DNA from: Ostrinia nubilalis
Taxonomy: Eukaryota > Arthropoda > Insecta > Lepidoptera > Crambidae
Direction: 5' to 3'
NCBI RefSeq assembly: GCF_963855985.1
Contig: NC_087119.1
Span: forward strand, 6,798,001-6,862,000
Length of the DNA stretch: 64,000 bases
Positions 9,164-22,011 of this stretch are shown in pieces; position 1 is the stretch's first letter; each line of letters starts with the position of its first letter. The position numbers and the translations under genes are program-made. Below the pieces are notes generated by a model. That model saw only the letters and a list, made by a program, of their open reading frames with translations. It was not told the origin of the DNA and did no database searches.

Positions 9164-12006
9164 TTTAGTAATTGTACGCAGACGCAAACGAGCTTTCCAA
9201 CGGCTAATTACCGTTATGAATTGGTCGCGTAAATTCGTCGTTGTCGCCGCCTGTTAATCAGACGACAGCCCGCCTACCGCGGAAGTGTATGAGACAATGT
9301 AATTAGATAAAATGCAGGACTCCGCCTCGAGGTTCTCTCTCGTGAAAATAAACGCGTAAATATTATAATCTGATTCCACAATTTCCACGATCCGTCGCGT
9401 TTATAAAAGAAACATTTTACTTTGACTTAAGTAACATTTTATGTTTCTCTAGTTTTTGCAAACTTTTCGTAACTTCATTTTATTTTTTAATTTTATGTCC
9501 AATACTTGCAACTGTTTTAACGCCCATTAAGTTTTTTTCGCTTTATGAGCTTAGAATATGAAAACAGCCGTAAAAAATTAGAAAAGTGCGTGTCGTGTCA
9601 CGCCCAGTGTAGGGTTCCGTCGTTGTCGTCCTCATATGTCAGAGCACCCCAGAATGGTCTGGTGCCCCGAAGACGACAAATGTTAGTACTAAGTCATGAG
9701 CTATATGATATAAACCCCCCGTATCATGACATATCAGATACGTCAATGACCCTGCCTCTTGCGCCCGCGCCGTTCTTGTCCCCCTCCTTTTCAGATGCAA
9801 AATGTAAACAGTGCACTAAGTTTACAGTTCACTGGCTGACAATAGAGTACATTGTTCTTGACGAAAGTTCATTTAAAAGTAAAGTCAATCCCCGGCCGCA
9901 TCGCTGGGTCTCCAACTCCAGATGGCATGAAAACACGCGCACCTAGTTTGTAACTTTCCGCTGGAAGTCATGTTGGCTGACTCGCTTAGGTCACAGTTGA
10001 ACGCGCATTCGCTCCCAGCTGCGCTCGAGGCAGCCTGTCAGAAAATCTAGTATCGACACTCCTTAATGGAAGCGGAATTCTCATTAAAGTACAAAGCAAA
10101 CGCGATCTTTCAACTTTAGTTGGTGCATGCTTTATAGCACATCATTCTTAGTGGCTCGCAGTTCCACCGTTCGCTTTTATGACCGCTCAGGCAAAGAATA
10201 CTAAGTATTGCTAGCGCAGGTTCAAAGGTAACAATGTAGTATACTGTGTAGCCTGCGTGAGTGCTAGCGCCCGGTACAATTGCGCGAGTAATGAACGCTC
10301 GCAGCTTAAACGGTGTGTTAAGAACAATCGTCTGTATGTGAGGGTGTAGTTATTGCTGTCTTTCGCCTTTTTCCTTGTTTTAAAACTCTTACGTAGGCTG
10401 TTGAGTAAGAAACCACTTCATGATTAAAAGTTCTTACATATTGTTAGGTTTTTAAAAAAATATTTCTGTAGTTTATTTTTTAAACCGGATGTCAAATAAA
10501 AGGCAGAACGAGTCAGAAAATTTGGCGCGTGTAAGGGTATTTGACTGCCTAAATTTAAATCGTCTTGGCGGTTATTTTTTTAATTTACATGGTTAATTTT
10601 TATATTGGATTTCGAATCAAAAGCCGGGGTAGTCAGAAATCAAGCACGTGTAAGGGTATTTGACTAAGTACCCACATTTTAATTTTATTGCGACCCATTT
10701 CTTTTTTGTATAAAAGGGATTATTTAATTTTCTGTCATCTGTCATTCCCGGGTAATGAATTTAATTACTTCATTCGATTTTGTGCAAAAATAGAATGCTT
10801 CTTCCTCATGATTTACTGAGAATACCAGAAATGAAATATCAATAAGAAGCTACTCTATAGCGATTAAGTACTCAATTACCCATGTCGCCTGTTTGTTCCT
10901 CTGGCAATGACGAGTTTAATTATTATGAAATAACGACAAGCTACGTCGCGTAGGCGTCATGGAACCGCGGTCGAGTTTCGAGAAATGTGGACCGATTAAC
11001 CAACACTAAAGATTTCTTTTCTCAATTATTTTAAAACCAATTAACATTTACAGTAAGCTAGGAAAACGCCTAGATGTAAATGTTTTATAGTCTTCGTTTT
11101 TATTCAGTATTTCTTCCAGTCCTGAAATAATCGAAATTAATTACCTACTTAGTAACGAATTCATAAATCGAAATAAAGAATATTCAATTTATGTAAAAAA
11201 AATACCTCCACAAAAGCTACCTTCGACTGTTATTAAATCCTAACTTACTTAACCGGGTCAGATATTAATATCGTATGTCAGTCGGCTTTCAATTTGAATA
11301 GTGGAGACGAGCTTTTTCACTTGAAGCTCACATGTCACGGGCTGGCAGACTCGTAATGAACGGATTGACGAAGTCCGACTGGGTAATTAAAAATATATAA
11401 TTACCCGCGATACCCCTCGATCAGCCCGAGTCGGATGTCAGATGGATAGTCGTCCCCTTTAATTATTCGCATATTTGCGATGGCAATCAGTTCAGACTGA
11501 ATTATTCGCTTCAACCGAACTATTGTGTAAAGCTCGGATTCGCGTGCCCAATCAAATCGGATTGGACAAAACATCGGCTCCTGTGAGTGGATAAAGCAGG
11601 CGGATTGGTATGCAAACGAACACAAATTGATGCACAAATCTTCGGAGTTCGGACCAGCCAATAGATTTGGTTCGCTCTATGGAACCAAAATAGTTCCCTA
11701 TAAGCTGTAGCTTGCTGAGGCGAAATAATAAATGCAGAGTGACATCTCAGTAAATAGTACGAAATTGGGAACCTGCTTACATTGTTTTGGAGGGATTCAG
11801 AGTTTATTATTGTGTAGGGTTTTTGTGTAAAATACCTACATGAAAAGTAGAGCTTTTAGTTTGATGAATTCAGGTAAGTTTTTAACATAAACATTACACA
11901 TGTACACAACTCCGAATCTACGGTCCCTTTCGTTTGGCCGTTTTGAATTTATGTAGGTAATTAGGTATGACCACAGATTACTAATAAGTTATGACTAACA
12001 AGATAT
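9164..12006. other. Mostly unique non-coding DNA
   Basis: The 133-residue open frame at 9545-9946 has no recognisable domain, and its 9585-9630 segment (GTGCGTGTCG...GTAGGGTTCCG) resembles a dispersed lepidopteran repeat. A 50-bp motif is duplicated at 10497-10550 and 10619-10670. Nothing else was identified. Confidence 0.4.
10497..10670. repeat. Duplicated 50-bp motif, spacing about 122 bp
   Basis: Both copies contain 'agtcagaaa' followed by '(g/a)cg(c/t)gtgtaagggtatttgact'. The core GTGTAAGGGTATTTGACT is identical in both. The linker is unrelated, so this is a diverged tandem duplication or a doubled binding site. Confidence 0.6.
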
Positions 12007-12009
12007 TAA

Positions 12010-12089
12010 GGCTAAGTTGCACGACCTTACTTTAGCTTTAACTAACGCCAAAATTCTGTCCGGTTAAAGGAAGTTGGTGCAACTCAGCC
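12010..12089. mobile_element. MITE, GGCTGAGTTGCAC family, copy 1
   Basis: Inverted ends GGCTAAGTTGCAC and GTGCAACTCAGCC surround about 55 bp. TAA flanks both sides (12007-12009, 12090-12092). Three further members are at 18.58, 18.74 and 41.87 kb. The TAA duplication suggests a PIF/Harbinger origin. Confidence 0.7.
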
Positions 12090-12191
12090 TAACATACTTG
12101 TTCATATTTTCTGCAGAATGCAGAGGCATAATCGGAATCATTTATAGATGGTCATTTGAGTGCAGATTTCGAAATGGATTTGCAGCTACTC

Positions 12192-12736
12192 AGCATTTTA
12201 AATTGCCTTCTCATTCAGGACGGGTCGCAGCTCGGTCTATTCCCGCGTCGCTTCCGCAGCGACCGATCGTTTTGCCCCTACGCACGTTGCCTATACTTAT
12301 CGAACAGTACAGAATGTCCCATCCGAAGCTACCCCGCATGTAGCAGGAATAGCAAATATTTAAGATAGAATGTTTTACACGATGGATTCCTTTTTAACTG
12401 ACTTCAACAAAACGAGGAGGTTCTCAATTCGGTTGGTACGTTTTTTTCCTATGAATGTACACCGATTACGCCGAGATTACTGATTCGATTTACGTGATTC
12501 TTTTTTTGATCGATGCGGAATAGTTGCCATTTGGTCCCATAAAAATTTAATTAAAGGTTGAGTGGTTTTTATATTATAAGCATTTTTTAAATTGCCTTCT
12601 CAGTCAGGCAGGACGGGTCGCAGCTCGGTCTATTCCCATGCAAGCTATACCTATCGAACAGTACAGAATGTCCCATCTACTACGCCGCACGTAGCAGGAA
12701 TAGCAAATATTGAAGATAGAATGTTTTACACGATGA
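12192..12736. repeat. Local direct duplication, about 160-190 bp units
   Basis: Segments 12192-12385 and 12580-12736 share most of their length ('aattgccttctca', 'ggacgggtcgcagctcggtc', 'atcgaacagtacagaatgtc', 'gtagcaggaatagcaaatat', 'gatagaatgttttacacgat'). The second copy has a deletion of about 35 bp. Neither copy shows terminal repeats or coding sense. Confidence 0.8.
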
Positions 12737-12744
12737 ATATTCTT

Positions 12745-15134
12745 TTGTTTCTATAAGTAGGAAATTATTTTAAAGATTTTATGAAGTTGCTCGGAAAAAT
12801 TGAATGTCTCAATCTACATTTATTTGACCAATTACTAGCTCTCACAGACTAGCCGCAGTCATTTACGTCAGTGCGTTTTAAAATTATTGAAGTAGAATTT
12901 TGCATCCGCAATTTTTTAAATTAGTTTTCGATAAAATGAAATGATAACTTATGTGGTACATTCCGTACACTAGCTTAGTTTCATGAAAATCGATCCCATA
13001 GTTTCGCATGAAGGAATAACACATATTCACAGTTTATAATAAAAGTGTCGAAGTATAGATGACCTTGAGCCAAAGCCGGAGGCACAACCGGAGGTGCCTT
13101 GTATTCCCGTATGCATTTGCCAATTCAAGTTTTGAAACTCTCGATCCGAGTGCGGTACGAGTAAATCGAGAGCGAGTGTATTGACAGTACGTATGTTCGC
13201 AAACCTTTACAGTTCAATATGTTACAAACAAATATTCCGACCTCAAACGAACAAGTTAGTTGCACACCAGTTTCGGTTCTATTGAACTCGCTTTATTAAT
13301 TAAATTGTGTGCTACACCTACGCAAATGCACGGAAATGGGATGTAAGTAAACTTTGAACGATATTGTTGTATGCAGTTTGCAGTTCAACAAACCGCGTAT
13401 TAGGTGAGCTCGTGTACGCCGCCGATTTTGATACATTTCGGCGTCTGTGGGGAACTGGAGAAACTAGAGAGAATAGAGGATCTTCGGTTTTATGAACGCC
13501 GGAGGTTACTTACTTAAGTAATGTGATAGAAACAAACCGCACTGCGACTTCTTATAATAATAATGTTCCATTTTTTGTTTTATTCACTGATTTTTTTAAA
13601 ACTTTTTATATACGAGTATGAAAGTTAATTTTTCTCCCAGATAAAAATTTACCTTGGAAACTATTGTTTTGACTTTTGCATAGACATAATGTTTAGGCTA
13701 AAAAAAATCAATAACAACACATAGAGGCTGATTGCTAACTAGTTCACTATGCAGTATCTATTTTCCCAAAAGTATCAAGAGAATATTTTTGAATTTCTGG
13801 CGCAGGAATTTTGTCTTATACATCGCCTCACTTTTGAGTTCCGCATCCAGGCCACCTCTAATAGGCCGTCCGAACTTATGCCATTGCATTGTGAAGGCAG
13901 ACCGACAAGCGTCTGCCAGATATCCGCAATAATCTAACTGGACTATCGGGGAAATTCCAAATTTTATAAGAGCTAGCACAAATACTTAATTTCAACCAAT
14001 ATTTGATTGTAGCATTTGGAACGACCTCAGTATTACTCCATCTGAAGTTAATTAAGTTAATTTATTCTCGTGACATAGATATTTAATGCACAGAGAAACT
14101 TTACCGTAGTCTAAGTAAGGCTCCGTCATCAATTTGACTAATGCAACCAGCAACTATAGTTTGCTAGTTCACAACACACTCCCGAACTTTAGCAGTGTTG
14201 CACGAAATCGAAAAGTTTAGAAGATAGCGCATAATTAATGTTCACCGGCTATTATGTTATATTATATTCGAAATGTAAGTCCAAACATGAAATAAGGCAA
14301 TATCATTTTTCGAGTATCAAACAACGTTATAACAAATCGGGAAAGAATTTCTCATCGGAAAGAGAAATTCCGATCAGCTTCATAGTAATTTTCATAGTTG
14401 CGAAATTGACTTTTTTATTTCCTCTCGACTACCTCCACGCTTTAGTACGATAGCTAGTTTATGTATGTATTTTCCGATGTGTTTATCGTAAAATATACAT
14501 AATGTGTATTTTATTGGCTTTTCTAGCTAACAATTTCAGTTCATCTGCCTTTACGAACGGTGCTGTTATTTCAGTTATTTCAAAGCATTTTTGGCAATAT
14601 CGTTTTTCCTGAAAAAAAAATTCCACCGTGTGCTTTTTCCGACTATTTTCGGGGAATGTGTGTGTTAGTTTAGTCAACAATTTTGGATTTCGTTTGGCTT
14701 CCGACTGTTTCGACAAACTGCCAATTTGTAAAGTGGTCACATGCGGACATACCATTGACTGCAAGAGCTCTCAACTCAGATATCTCAATGCGTTTTGTAC
14801 GTTTTAAATAGTAGTCGGACTCTGACATTTACTGCAATCAAAATCAGCAATCTTGTTAAACATCTAACAAATTGAAGTCAAGCTTTAATTTTTCGGACGC
14901 AATGCTTGTGTACAAGTGTATGCTGAGGATTAAGTAAAATTAAAATAGCTTTGAACTTAAAGTAGCCAGCACTCATTTCATAATTCAAGGACACTCTGAA
15001 AGCGTTCTGCTTTTCCTTTGAAGTGAGTCTTAGTGCTCAGGAACTGACATTTTCCTCTTTAGTTCATAATTTCTGAGAATTCCAAGTATTTACGTTTTTC
15101 TTGATTCTTGGCTGAATTTATTCAACCGCACTAA
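12745..15134. other. Unique AT-rich DNA, nothing recognised
   Basis: Scattered short open frames overlap on both strands, as expected by chance. No terminal repeats were found. Confidence 0.45.
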
Positions 15135-15155
15135 TATTTATTTTTGTTTTTCTAG

Positions 15156-15204
15156 GTTGCCTCGGGACACATTACTCATATGCTGCTACGTGTCGAAATA
15201 ACAT
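15156..15204 (+). other. Candidate 49-nt host micro-exon
   Basis: A branch-point-like CTAAT (15131-15135) and a T-rich tract end in TTTTTCTAG at 15155. After 49 nt comes a strong donor, AT|GTAAGTAT. Two of three frames are open: one reads VASGHITHMLLRVEIT, the other CLGTHYSYAATCRNN. The spacing from branch point to acceptor is normal. No partner exon is visible and the protein is not recognised. It could be a real alternatively used exon of a gene spanning the window or a chance pair of splice sites. Confidence 0.35.
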
Positions 15205-15209
15205 GTAAG

Positions 15210-18200
15210 TATCTTTATATTATTAGTTGTTTATTTCATATTTTGAAATATCTACTTCTTTAATAAGTGTTATTACAAAAATGCAGTAGTACCTCAAATG
15301 GAAAAAACGAAATTACCGGAGATCCGCGTTGTCGGTTTACTCAGGTGTCGGTCGCTTTTACAGTTGATTCCACTTACCCAAGCCGTCTCAAACAAATCAG
15401 ATTTCTTAAGCTTTAGCAAAACGAGATATTCTTGTCCTGGAGGTTAAAAGGAAATTATATTAGTTATAGGAAAGAATCCTACTTTAGAATAGAGCAGGAC
15501 AACGGGTTTCGCTCAGATTTACGTTCATAATGGTCGATCTTTTTTCTAAATAACTTCTTATGGCTTGTAGAAATGGCTTTATATTATAGAATTAATTGTT
15601 AGTGTGCTCACGAGTTTGATAAAAAACGGTATGTGTATGAACGTATTTTTCTTTAAATGCGAAAGAACCAAGCTTGCCGTTTATTACAAGCTGCGGTAAA
15701 CAAGACTAAACAAGAATTCGGCTCCGGAATTCCCGTGCACAAATATGCCTGCAGGGGCACTAAAAAACGAAATCCCTCAATACGATAAACGCTTTTGGTA
15801 TTTGCTAAGCGTCTCAAATCCGGTAAACGAAGTTCGTTATGTTATTTTCTTTTCGAAAAAAATCTGCAACCACTCGATGGACTATGTATTTTATGGCTGA
15901 AGTTTTACTTTGGAAAATGTATCAGGGTCATAATTTGCTCGATGAATTTCATGAAAGCACACATGAAGTTAGTGTAGACTGTAGATACAGTGTGCCACGT
16001 GTTTCACACAATTTAAATTGGAAATGCAAACTTTCTCTGTCGTTCTATTATTGTGACCAGACAACGGGAACTATTTAATGAGCAAACATTGTAACTACTC
16101 AACAAAATATTGTTAAAATGTAATATGCACTGAGTATATTTTAACAATTAGTTATTTTAACTACGAATCAAAAAACTGGGCCTAAAGCTGGTGTTTGAAA
16201 TAAATACTGGCGCTTGGCGAAATAAGTCTGTTTTTTATGAAAAGATTTGGATATTACTGTGCTATAACCCCGACAGATCGGATCAAAAGAACGCGAACCC
16301 AACGCCCTGCTGGTATATTAACACATGGAATATGTTAGTAGCTATCCACTTTATCGCGAATATAGTGCTCTGTATTCTGCTGTCAGTCTGCTTACTTACT
16401 ATTTTTATCCCAAGAACCTCTGACCAAACCGCATCTCACTTAATTTTGTGAATACAAATTACGTAATCTAATTATGTATGTTTAATAATGGGAAGCTTCG
16501 AATAAAGTACAATCAGCAGGGTATCCACAGTCCATTAGATGCACACACATTGCACTCTGTCGTGAACTGTCCCATGTGAGGTCAGTAATGGAGGGTTATT
16601 TCGTAGCGGTAGATTTACAGGTTGTAAATCAGTAATGCCCGCAAAGATTACTCTTATTCAAATCTACGAGTACAATGCCATGACTATAGTAGTTTTTAAA
16701 TAGGTACCTAGTTTTACTTTAAAAAAGCTCTAGCGAATGACTGAAGTTAAAGCGAAAATCAAGCAATCGCAATAAAATCATGAAAAAGTACAAGAAAAGC
16801 TGCTACCACCTTAACTCTATGGCATTAATGTGTATCGGACACGCATTTGCTTTACTATGTCGCCAGCATATGTTATTAGTATTAAATCTAAACGCGGCAG
16901 CATGTGAGCCAAGTTGGGAAAGCCAAAAGTTACACAGATAGTTTCAGGCCAGTTTCGAGCTCCTCAAAATTTAAAACCTACTTGACCTAATAAACACTTG
17001 CCACTCTGCTCTTCTTAACACCATATCCTAACTTTAAAAAACTTTTAACGTTCACGAGTAATGTCGGTAAATATGTAGCTACATACTTATTTCCTCACTC
17101 GTCGTAATTTTATACATTTTTTAGATTTCTTACATAACATCGCTAACTAATCTGACTTACTGATGAGTGACTAAGTTGATTAACTGATTGATCAACGCTT
17201 AAATTATGTTTTGTTTGTCGAATGGAGATCTCATTGGTATTAAAATGGCCTTGGCCTTATTTATTGCAATAAAAATTAACTTTATTATTACAATTATTAC
17301 TCATATGAAACTAGAAAATTACTTCTATAATTAATTTAATTTAAATCTGCATCCCACTTAACATCAGGTGCGATTGTGGTCAAAGTGGCAGTGGCCTTGT
17401 TATGCATAAAAAAATATTTACCCTTTTTTAAGTCCTTAGCACACGTTCAGGTCTCAACTTTTTTCGGCACCAACTTCAACTTCTGACAACTTTTGTATCG
17501 AGCTTGGCCCTCATTTTATAATACTTTACATTACCTTTTTGTAAGGTTACAAGCTTTTTAACATACATAATACAGGTACTACTACTAATATCATAAATTT
17601 TAATATAATTAGCGATTTGTAGGCCATTGGTTGATACCAGTAACAATTTTTTTTCTACTGTAGGTACCTACTCGTTGCTGCTTTAAAAAATTTACCAATT
17701 TTTTTTGTACTATTATAACAATCGCTGGTTGGACTTGGGTGCTTAGATGGGTGAGCTAAGGGGGCTCTCAAAGTCAAATTTAAGCTACATTTAATTATAC
17801 ACCATAGGCATCTATGCCATGGATATTTTAATGTGAAAATAATGCTTTCACTACAAGTATATAATTTACTTATATTCCACGCCTCAGACAGTATTAATGT
17901 TAGGTAGGACTTTAATTATTTTGATTTGTTTTAAATATAGGGTACCTAGCTAATAAAACATTTAATTATTAAAGCATAAATATTTTAATATCGTGTATCA
18001 CATTTATTAGGTTAATAAAATACTAAGGAATATTGTTTCGAAGAACTAAGGAAACTTTCCCTTGCTATTTTTATCGATTTATACTTAATCCTATTTCTAG
18101 ACGATGACCCAGTTATGTCCCTGGGTATAAAAACTAGAAAAGAGAAAGAATTCCTCTTGATAGGTTGTATTTATTATTGACATCCGTTTACTGAGAACTC

Positions 18201-18212
18201 AGTACTGAGGAC
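15210..18212. other. Unique AT-rich DNA, nothing recognised
   Basis: The frame 16191-16451 contains a hydrophobic run but has no codon or homology support. No repeats were found. Confidence 0.45.
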
Positions 18213-18215
18213 TAA

Positions 18216-18351
18216 CGCCCATATTCACAAACATTACTATGAGGTCTCAGTGCGCACAGGCTGGCACACGAACCAATCTTAGAGTTCTATTCAACGCTGT
18301 GCGTTCGATTTGCTGCTTCGCTTAAGCAAGCATCGTTTGTGAATACGGGCG
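18216..18351. mobile_element. MITE, CGCCCGTATTCACAAAC family, copy 1
   Basis: The ends are inverted (CGCCCATATTCACAAAC / GTTTGTGAATACGGGCG). They are flanked by TAA at 18213-18215 and CAA at 18352-18354, a decayed TAA duplication. Two more members occur at 33188-33333 and 41108-41253. The interior is conserved: ACACGAACCAATC and TTCAACGCTGTG. Confidence 0.75.
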
Positions 18352-18580
18352 CAAGTCTCTTTTAGTACTTACTCCACTCATGAACAGAGGGTAGACTAGA
18401 TGCAATGGCAAATACGAGTACCTACTTCGCCTCTATTTGCTGAGACCCATCAAATGGGGACAGCGGGAATGGATGGAATGAAAATCTAGAAATACTACGG
18501 CTCTAAAACGGAATTTCAGCACACCTTTCTTCGCCCATACGCTACTCTGACAATTTTTAATATCGATATGATTTTACTAA

Positions 18581-18707
18581 GGCTGAGTTGCACCACCTGG
18601 CTTTGACCGTAACTATAGTATATAACGATAACTGGTGATTTTGGTATGGAGTTAGGCAGATTTTTGACGCTTGTTAAAGTTAAAGTAAGATGGTGCTCCC
18701 TAACCTT
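18581..18707. mobile_element. MITE, GGCTGAGTTGCAC family, copy 2
   Basis: It starts GGCTGAGTTGCACCACC and ends with a worn inverse (GGTGCTCCCTAACC). The interior shares 'ttaaagttaaagtaagatggtgc' with copies 3 and 4. Confidence 0.65.
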
Positions 18708-18738
18708 AGTTTGTAAGATTCGTGTGCCAAAACTCTTA

Positions 18739-18894
18739 GGCTGAGTTGCACCACTTTATTTTAATCGTAACAATAATAAAAACAATAACAATAATAAAAA
18801 AACAATAACAATAAAAAGCACCGGTGCTTTTTGTATAGACTTTGACAGATTTTTGACGTTTGTCAAAGTTAAAGTAAGATGGTGCCACTCAGCC
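18739..18894. mobile_element. MITE, GGCTGAGTTGCAC family, copy 3
   Basis: The ends GGCTGAGTTGCACCA and GGTGCCACTCAGCC are inverted. The interior includes an (ACAATAA)n-like run at 18764-18812 and TGACAGATTTTTGACGTTTG. It lies 31 bp after copy 2 in the same orientation. Confidence 0.7.
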
Positions 18895-18899
18895 TAAAG

Positions 18900-19830
18900 A
18901 AAGTCTACCTACGGACTAGCGGAGATGAAAACTCGTAAAGAAAACTCTGAGTAACCTACCAAAAAGCTGCATCGTCTAATACAGCTGTTTTAGACTTGCT
19001 TGTTATCAAGTATCATTCTAATGTGCACGATTAGAACACTCCGGAATGGCATCTAGACATTTGTCCTAATTGTGAAAAAAAATTCTTGAGTAAAAAACGT
19101 ACATACACATTTGGTTTCACTTGCAAGTCGTTAAATGTAAACGGTGTATTTGCAAATCGCTAACACGTTACGAGTAGGTAAGTACTTAATTAGATGGCAG
19201 TACTATAAATCTCATAAAGGAATGTGACTAAAATAAAAAACTTTTCCTTAAACATTAGCAATTTGATTTTAATTGTTGTCAATTACAGTTCGCTATTTCC
19301 ATAAAAAATTTAAGACAATAGCCTAAAAACGACGTTTACACAATAGGCTTTGAGAAATAAATTAAAGTTTAGAAAAATCCAGACTCCGTCGGAACAATCG
19401 TGTTGATTATTGTAATTTGTGTTTGTGTGTTCTTCAAACGGCGTCGGTGTGGCCGCAATGACAAATGGCTTGGCTCGATCACATGGCCCGCGCCTCTCTC
19501 ATCGCCTTATAAACTCCACCCTTGTCTATATCCATCTCAATAGCCGTTAATCCCACCCAGATTAACTAATTAAACAATTAAAAAGTTTAGTGCTAGTTTT
19601 CCGAAGTTTGTTGTTGCCGCGCGTTAGGCACGTCGCAGACGCTCGGAGGTGCATCGCGTTGCGGTAACATGCAGCAGTATCTTCGTCCCTAGTTACAAAT
19701 ACCCATAGAAATACTATACAATGATTATGGAATCGTTTGTGTTAATAGGCTCATTCATTCAACTACCCTTCGGTGAATAGTGGCAAGTTTAAAGAAGTAT
19801 GGCATCAGCATGCAAAGTAGGTTGGTTAAG
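18900..19830. other. Non-coding DNA upstream of CpG island
   Basis: No repeats were seen. The stretch 19480-19600 has higher complexity and homeodomain-like words (CCGTTAATCCC, ATTAACTAATTAAAC), consistent with an upstream regulatory region but not proof of one. Confidence 0.3.
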
Positions 19831-20449
19831 CAGTGTGGAGGTCGCGAGTGGTGCGTGTCGATGATCGATGGTATTGCGTGCGTCTTAGTGGTAAGGTCGC
19901 GAGCGCCCGCGGCTCCGCGCGGCCCTCGGGCGGCCGCCGCGGCTCCGCTTTGTCCCTCGCTCCCGCTGCGGGCTGGCTCCGCCTCTACTGCCGTCGCGCC
20001 GCCGCGCCTAACTCCCGGCGCGCATGCTCAGCGCTATCCTACGCCACGATTTAAAATGATACGCTCAGCGAAGTAGCGGACATTCGGCTCGTCGTCAGTC
20101 GGGATATCGGCCGATGCGACCGGTGTTGTAGGTGAAGGTGCGCCCCCACAGTCCGCGGCAACTCTTCGCCCCGCTTAGTCGAGCACTCGAAGGGAACGCG
20201 CGGCAGCCCCGGTATCGATCTGAGCGCTTCGTGTGGCCGCTCGTGCACGACGCTCTCTCGGGATATTCGCCCAGCGGTCGCCGTCCGCGCCGGCCTTGCT
20301 GCCCTGTTTACGCGCTGTGTCTGTTTCCCCGCGCGATGTCCAGCGAGACTGATTGCTAACGCGACACGCAGCGCAGTAGCTAGACACCTGAGAGCCGCTT
20401 CGGCTCATCGCCGCTCTATTTGATCGATCTCGTGCAGCGAAACTTAGAG
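19830..20449 (+). promoter_or_regulatory. CpG-rich promoter with candidate 5'UTR exon
   Basis: This is the only long GC- and CpG-rich block outside transposons, set in AT-rich DNA. An arthropod initiator-like TCAGTC occurs at 20095-20100 (the A at 20097 would be +1). No TATA box lies at the right distance. The block ends at 20449 in CTTAGAG, followed by GTAAGTTCTG, a strong splice donor that would close a first exon of about 350 nt. Open frames inside (for example 19780-20076) are GC artefacts, and the ATG at 20336 opens only an eight-codon upstream frame. I infer a plus-strand host gene whose coding exons lie beyond or thinly within the window. The gene identity is unknown. Confidence 0.45.
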
Positions 20450-22010
20450 GTAAGTTCTGTTTTAGTCTAACTTTTTATTATTTTATTTTTTCTTACATTA
20501 TTTCTTCTAAAATATTTATCACGTGCAAAAAGCTATTCCAGCGAATGTCATTTAATAATAAATTAATTTAGCGCCTCTGTTAAATACATTGCCTGTAATA
20601 ACTATCTTTCACCGGTACGAATGTGCGTGGATAAGGTGTATATTAGAATATTTCTATTGAGTGTTAGCCATCTGGTTCGTATTTCTAAAGTTAGATTGTA
20701 AAATCGTAAACTACATGGATTCATCGGTATCGGTATTTGTGGAGCACTTGGTTCTTCGTATCCATCCTGTTTCTGAGGCGATTCTATTATTTTTTTGGGT
20801 CCAAGTATAAGCGGTTACGGCTCCACTAATTCTAAAATGTTCGGACCAAATGAAATGGAAGCCTTTTTTCGCACGTGATGTATTTTCTTTTTCGACTGCG
20901 CATGTCTTCAGTCTGTTTTATTTGTCGTATAGCTGTACCATGGAATTCTCAAATATTGGTAACTGTTGATTCCCCCAGCATTGACACGGGAAATGAGAGA
21001 TCGTACGCGCATCGGTTGTTGAATATTCCGATTGGTGTCAATATTTATTTTCACTTAAATTACCGATGTAAAGAGTTTTACCGCGCGTCCATTGTTTCTT
21101 CCATAATGGACAACAAAGACTAGCATACAGTTTTTTCAATATTGTAGAATACTTTCTTGTGAATCTTGTCACTTGTTTCTGAAATTTCGTCACAGAATCT
21201 TACTGCGTCAAAAGTATGTAAAGCTTGCCTTAAGTGTGTCAAGACTAAATCAATAATGTACTTTCCTAGTTAAAGTCCTTTTATTAGCCACAAACGCGGT
21301 CCACCTTATCGGAAATCAGTTGCGTGCACGAAAACTCTTATTTATTTGTTACTATTCCCGCTTTTACTATTACTTGTTGTTATTATTCAGGGTTATTTGA
21401 CAACAATTATTTCAAGCTACATGAGTAATCGTACCTATATCAATGCTTATAATAAGCAAAGGACGAACAGAAATACAATTCCGGATTATTATAATATTTT
21501 CCTAAATACGGCCGTGACAAAAAATAACTTTTTCTATTTAGATATTTCTCGCATTGTAGGTATTCAAATTCATCGAGGGTCTGAAATGTTGTAATAACAA
21601 AATAATATCTAAGAAAATATCTGTTTATTATCCGACACGTTGAAAATACATAAATAAATATGAATTTCTTCTTAAAACATTTACCAAATAATATTATATC
21701 AACATTCAAAGTGGAATAAAGAGTTTCGCACGAAAAATAAAATAATTTCGGCCCGCTAACGTATTTCCAGCAAATAGCCCAATTTCATTCATAAATGTCT
21801 TTTATAATCCCGAAGGAATTCTCGTAAATCAACGCAATCGTAAATATACAAAATTATTATCACTCGCCGACGTTCAATGCGATTGATTGTAAACACAATT
21901 TATATCTTACTCGAGATTACCATGGGATTTTAATATATGAACGTATGTTTTCTCTAACTCAAAGGCAATCGAGGCACATCCAAATGGATTTTATAATAAT
22001 ATCGTATTTG
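20450..22010. other. Putative first-intron DNA, nothing recognised
   Basis: AT-rich and free of identifiable repeats apart from low-complexity tracts. Small open frames are unsupported. Confidence 0.4.
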
Positions 22011-22011
22011 G

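Noticed and set aside
9545..9946. 133-residue open frame
   Set aside because: No recognisable domain; part resembles a dispersed repeat phrase (GTAGGGTTCCG), and codon use looks random.
16191..16451. 86-residue frame with a hydrophobic, membrane-like run
   Set aside because: T-rich DNA readily encodes hydrophobic stretches; no start context, homology or splice support.
19780..20359. Overlapping open frames of 98, 75 and 77 residues on both strands in the CpG-rich block
   Set aside because: GC-rich DNA lacks stops by composition; the frames overlap in several phases, are rich in Arg/Ala/Pro and show no domain.
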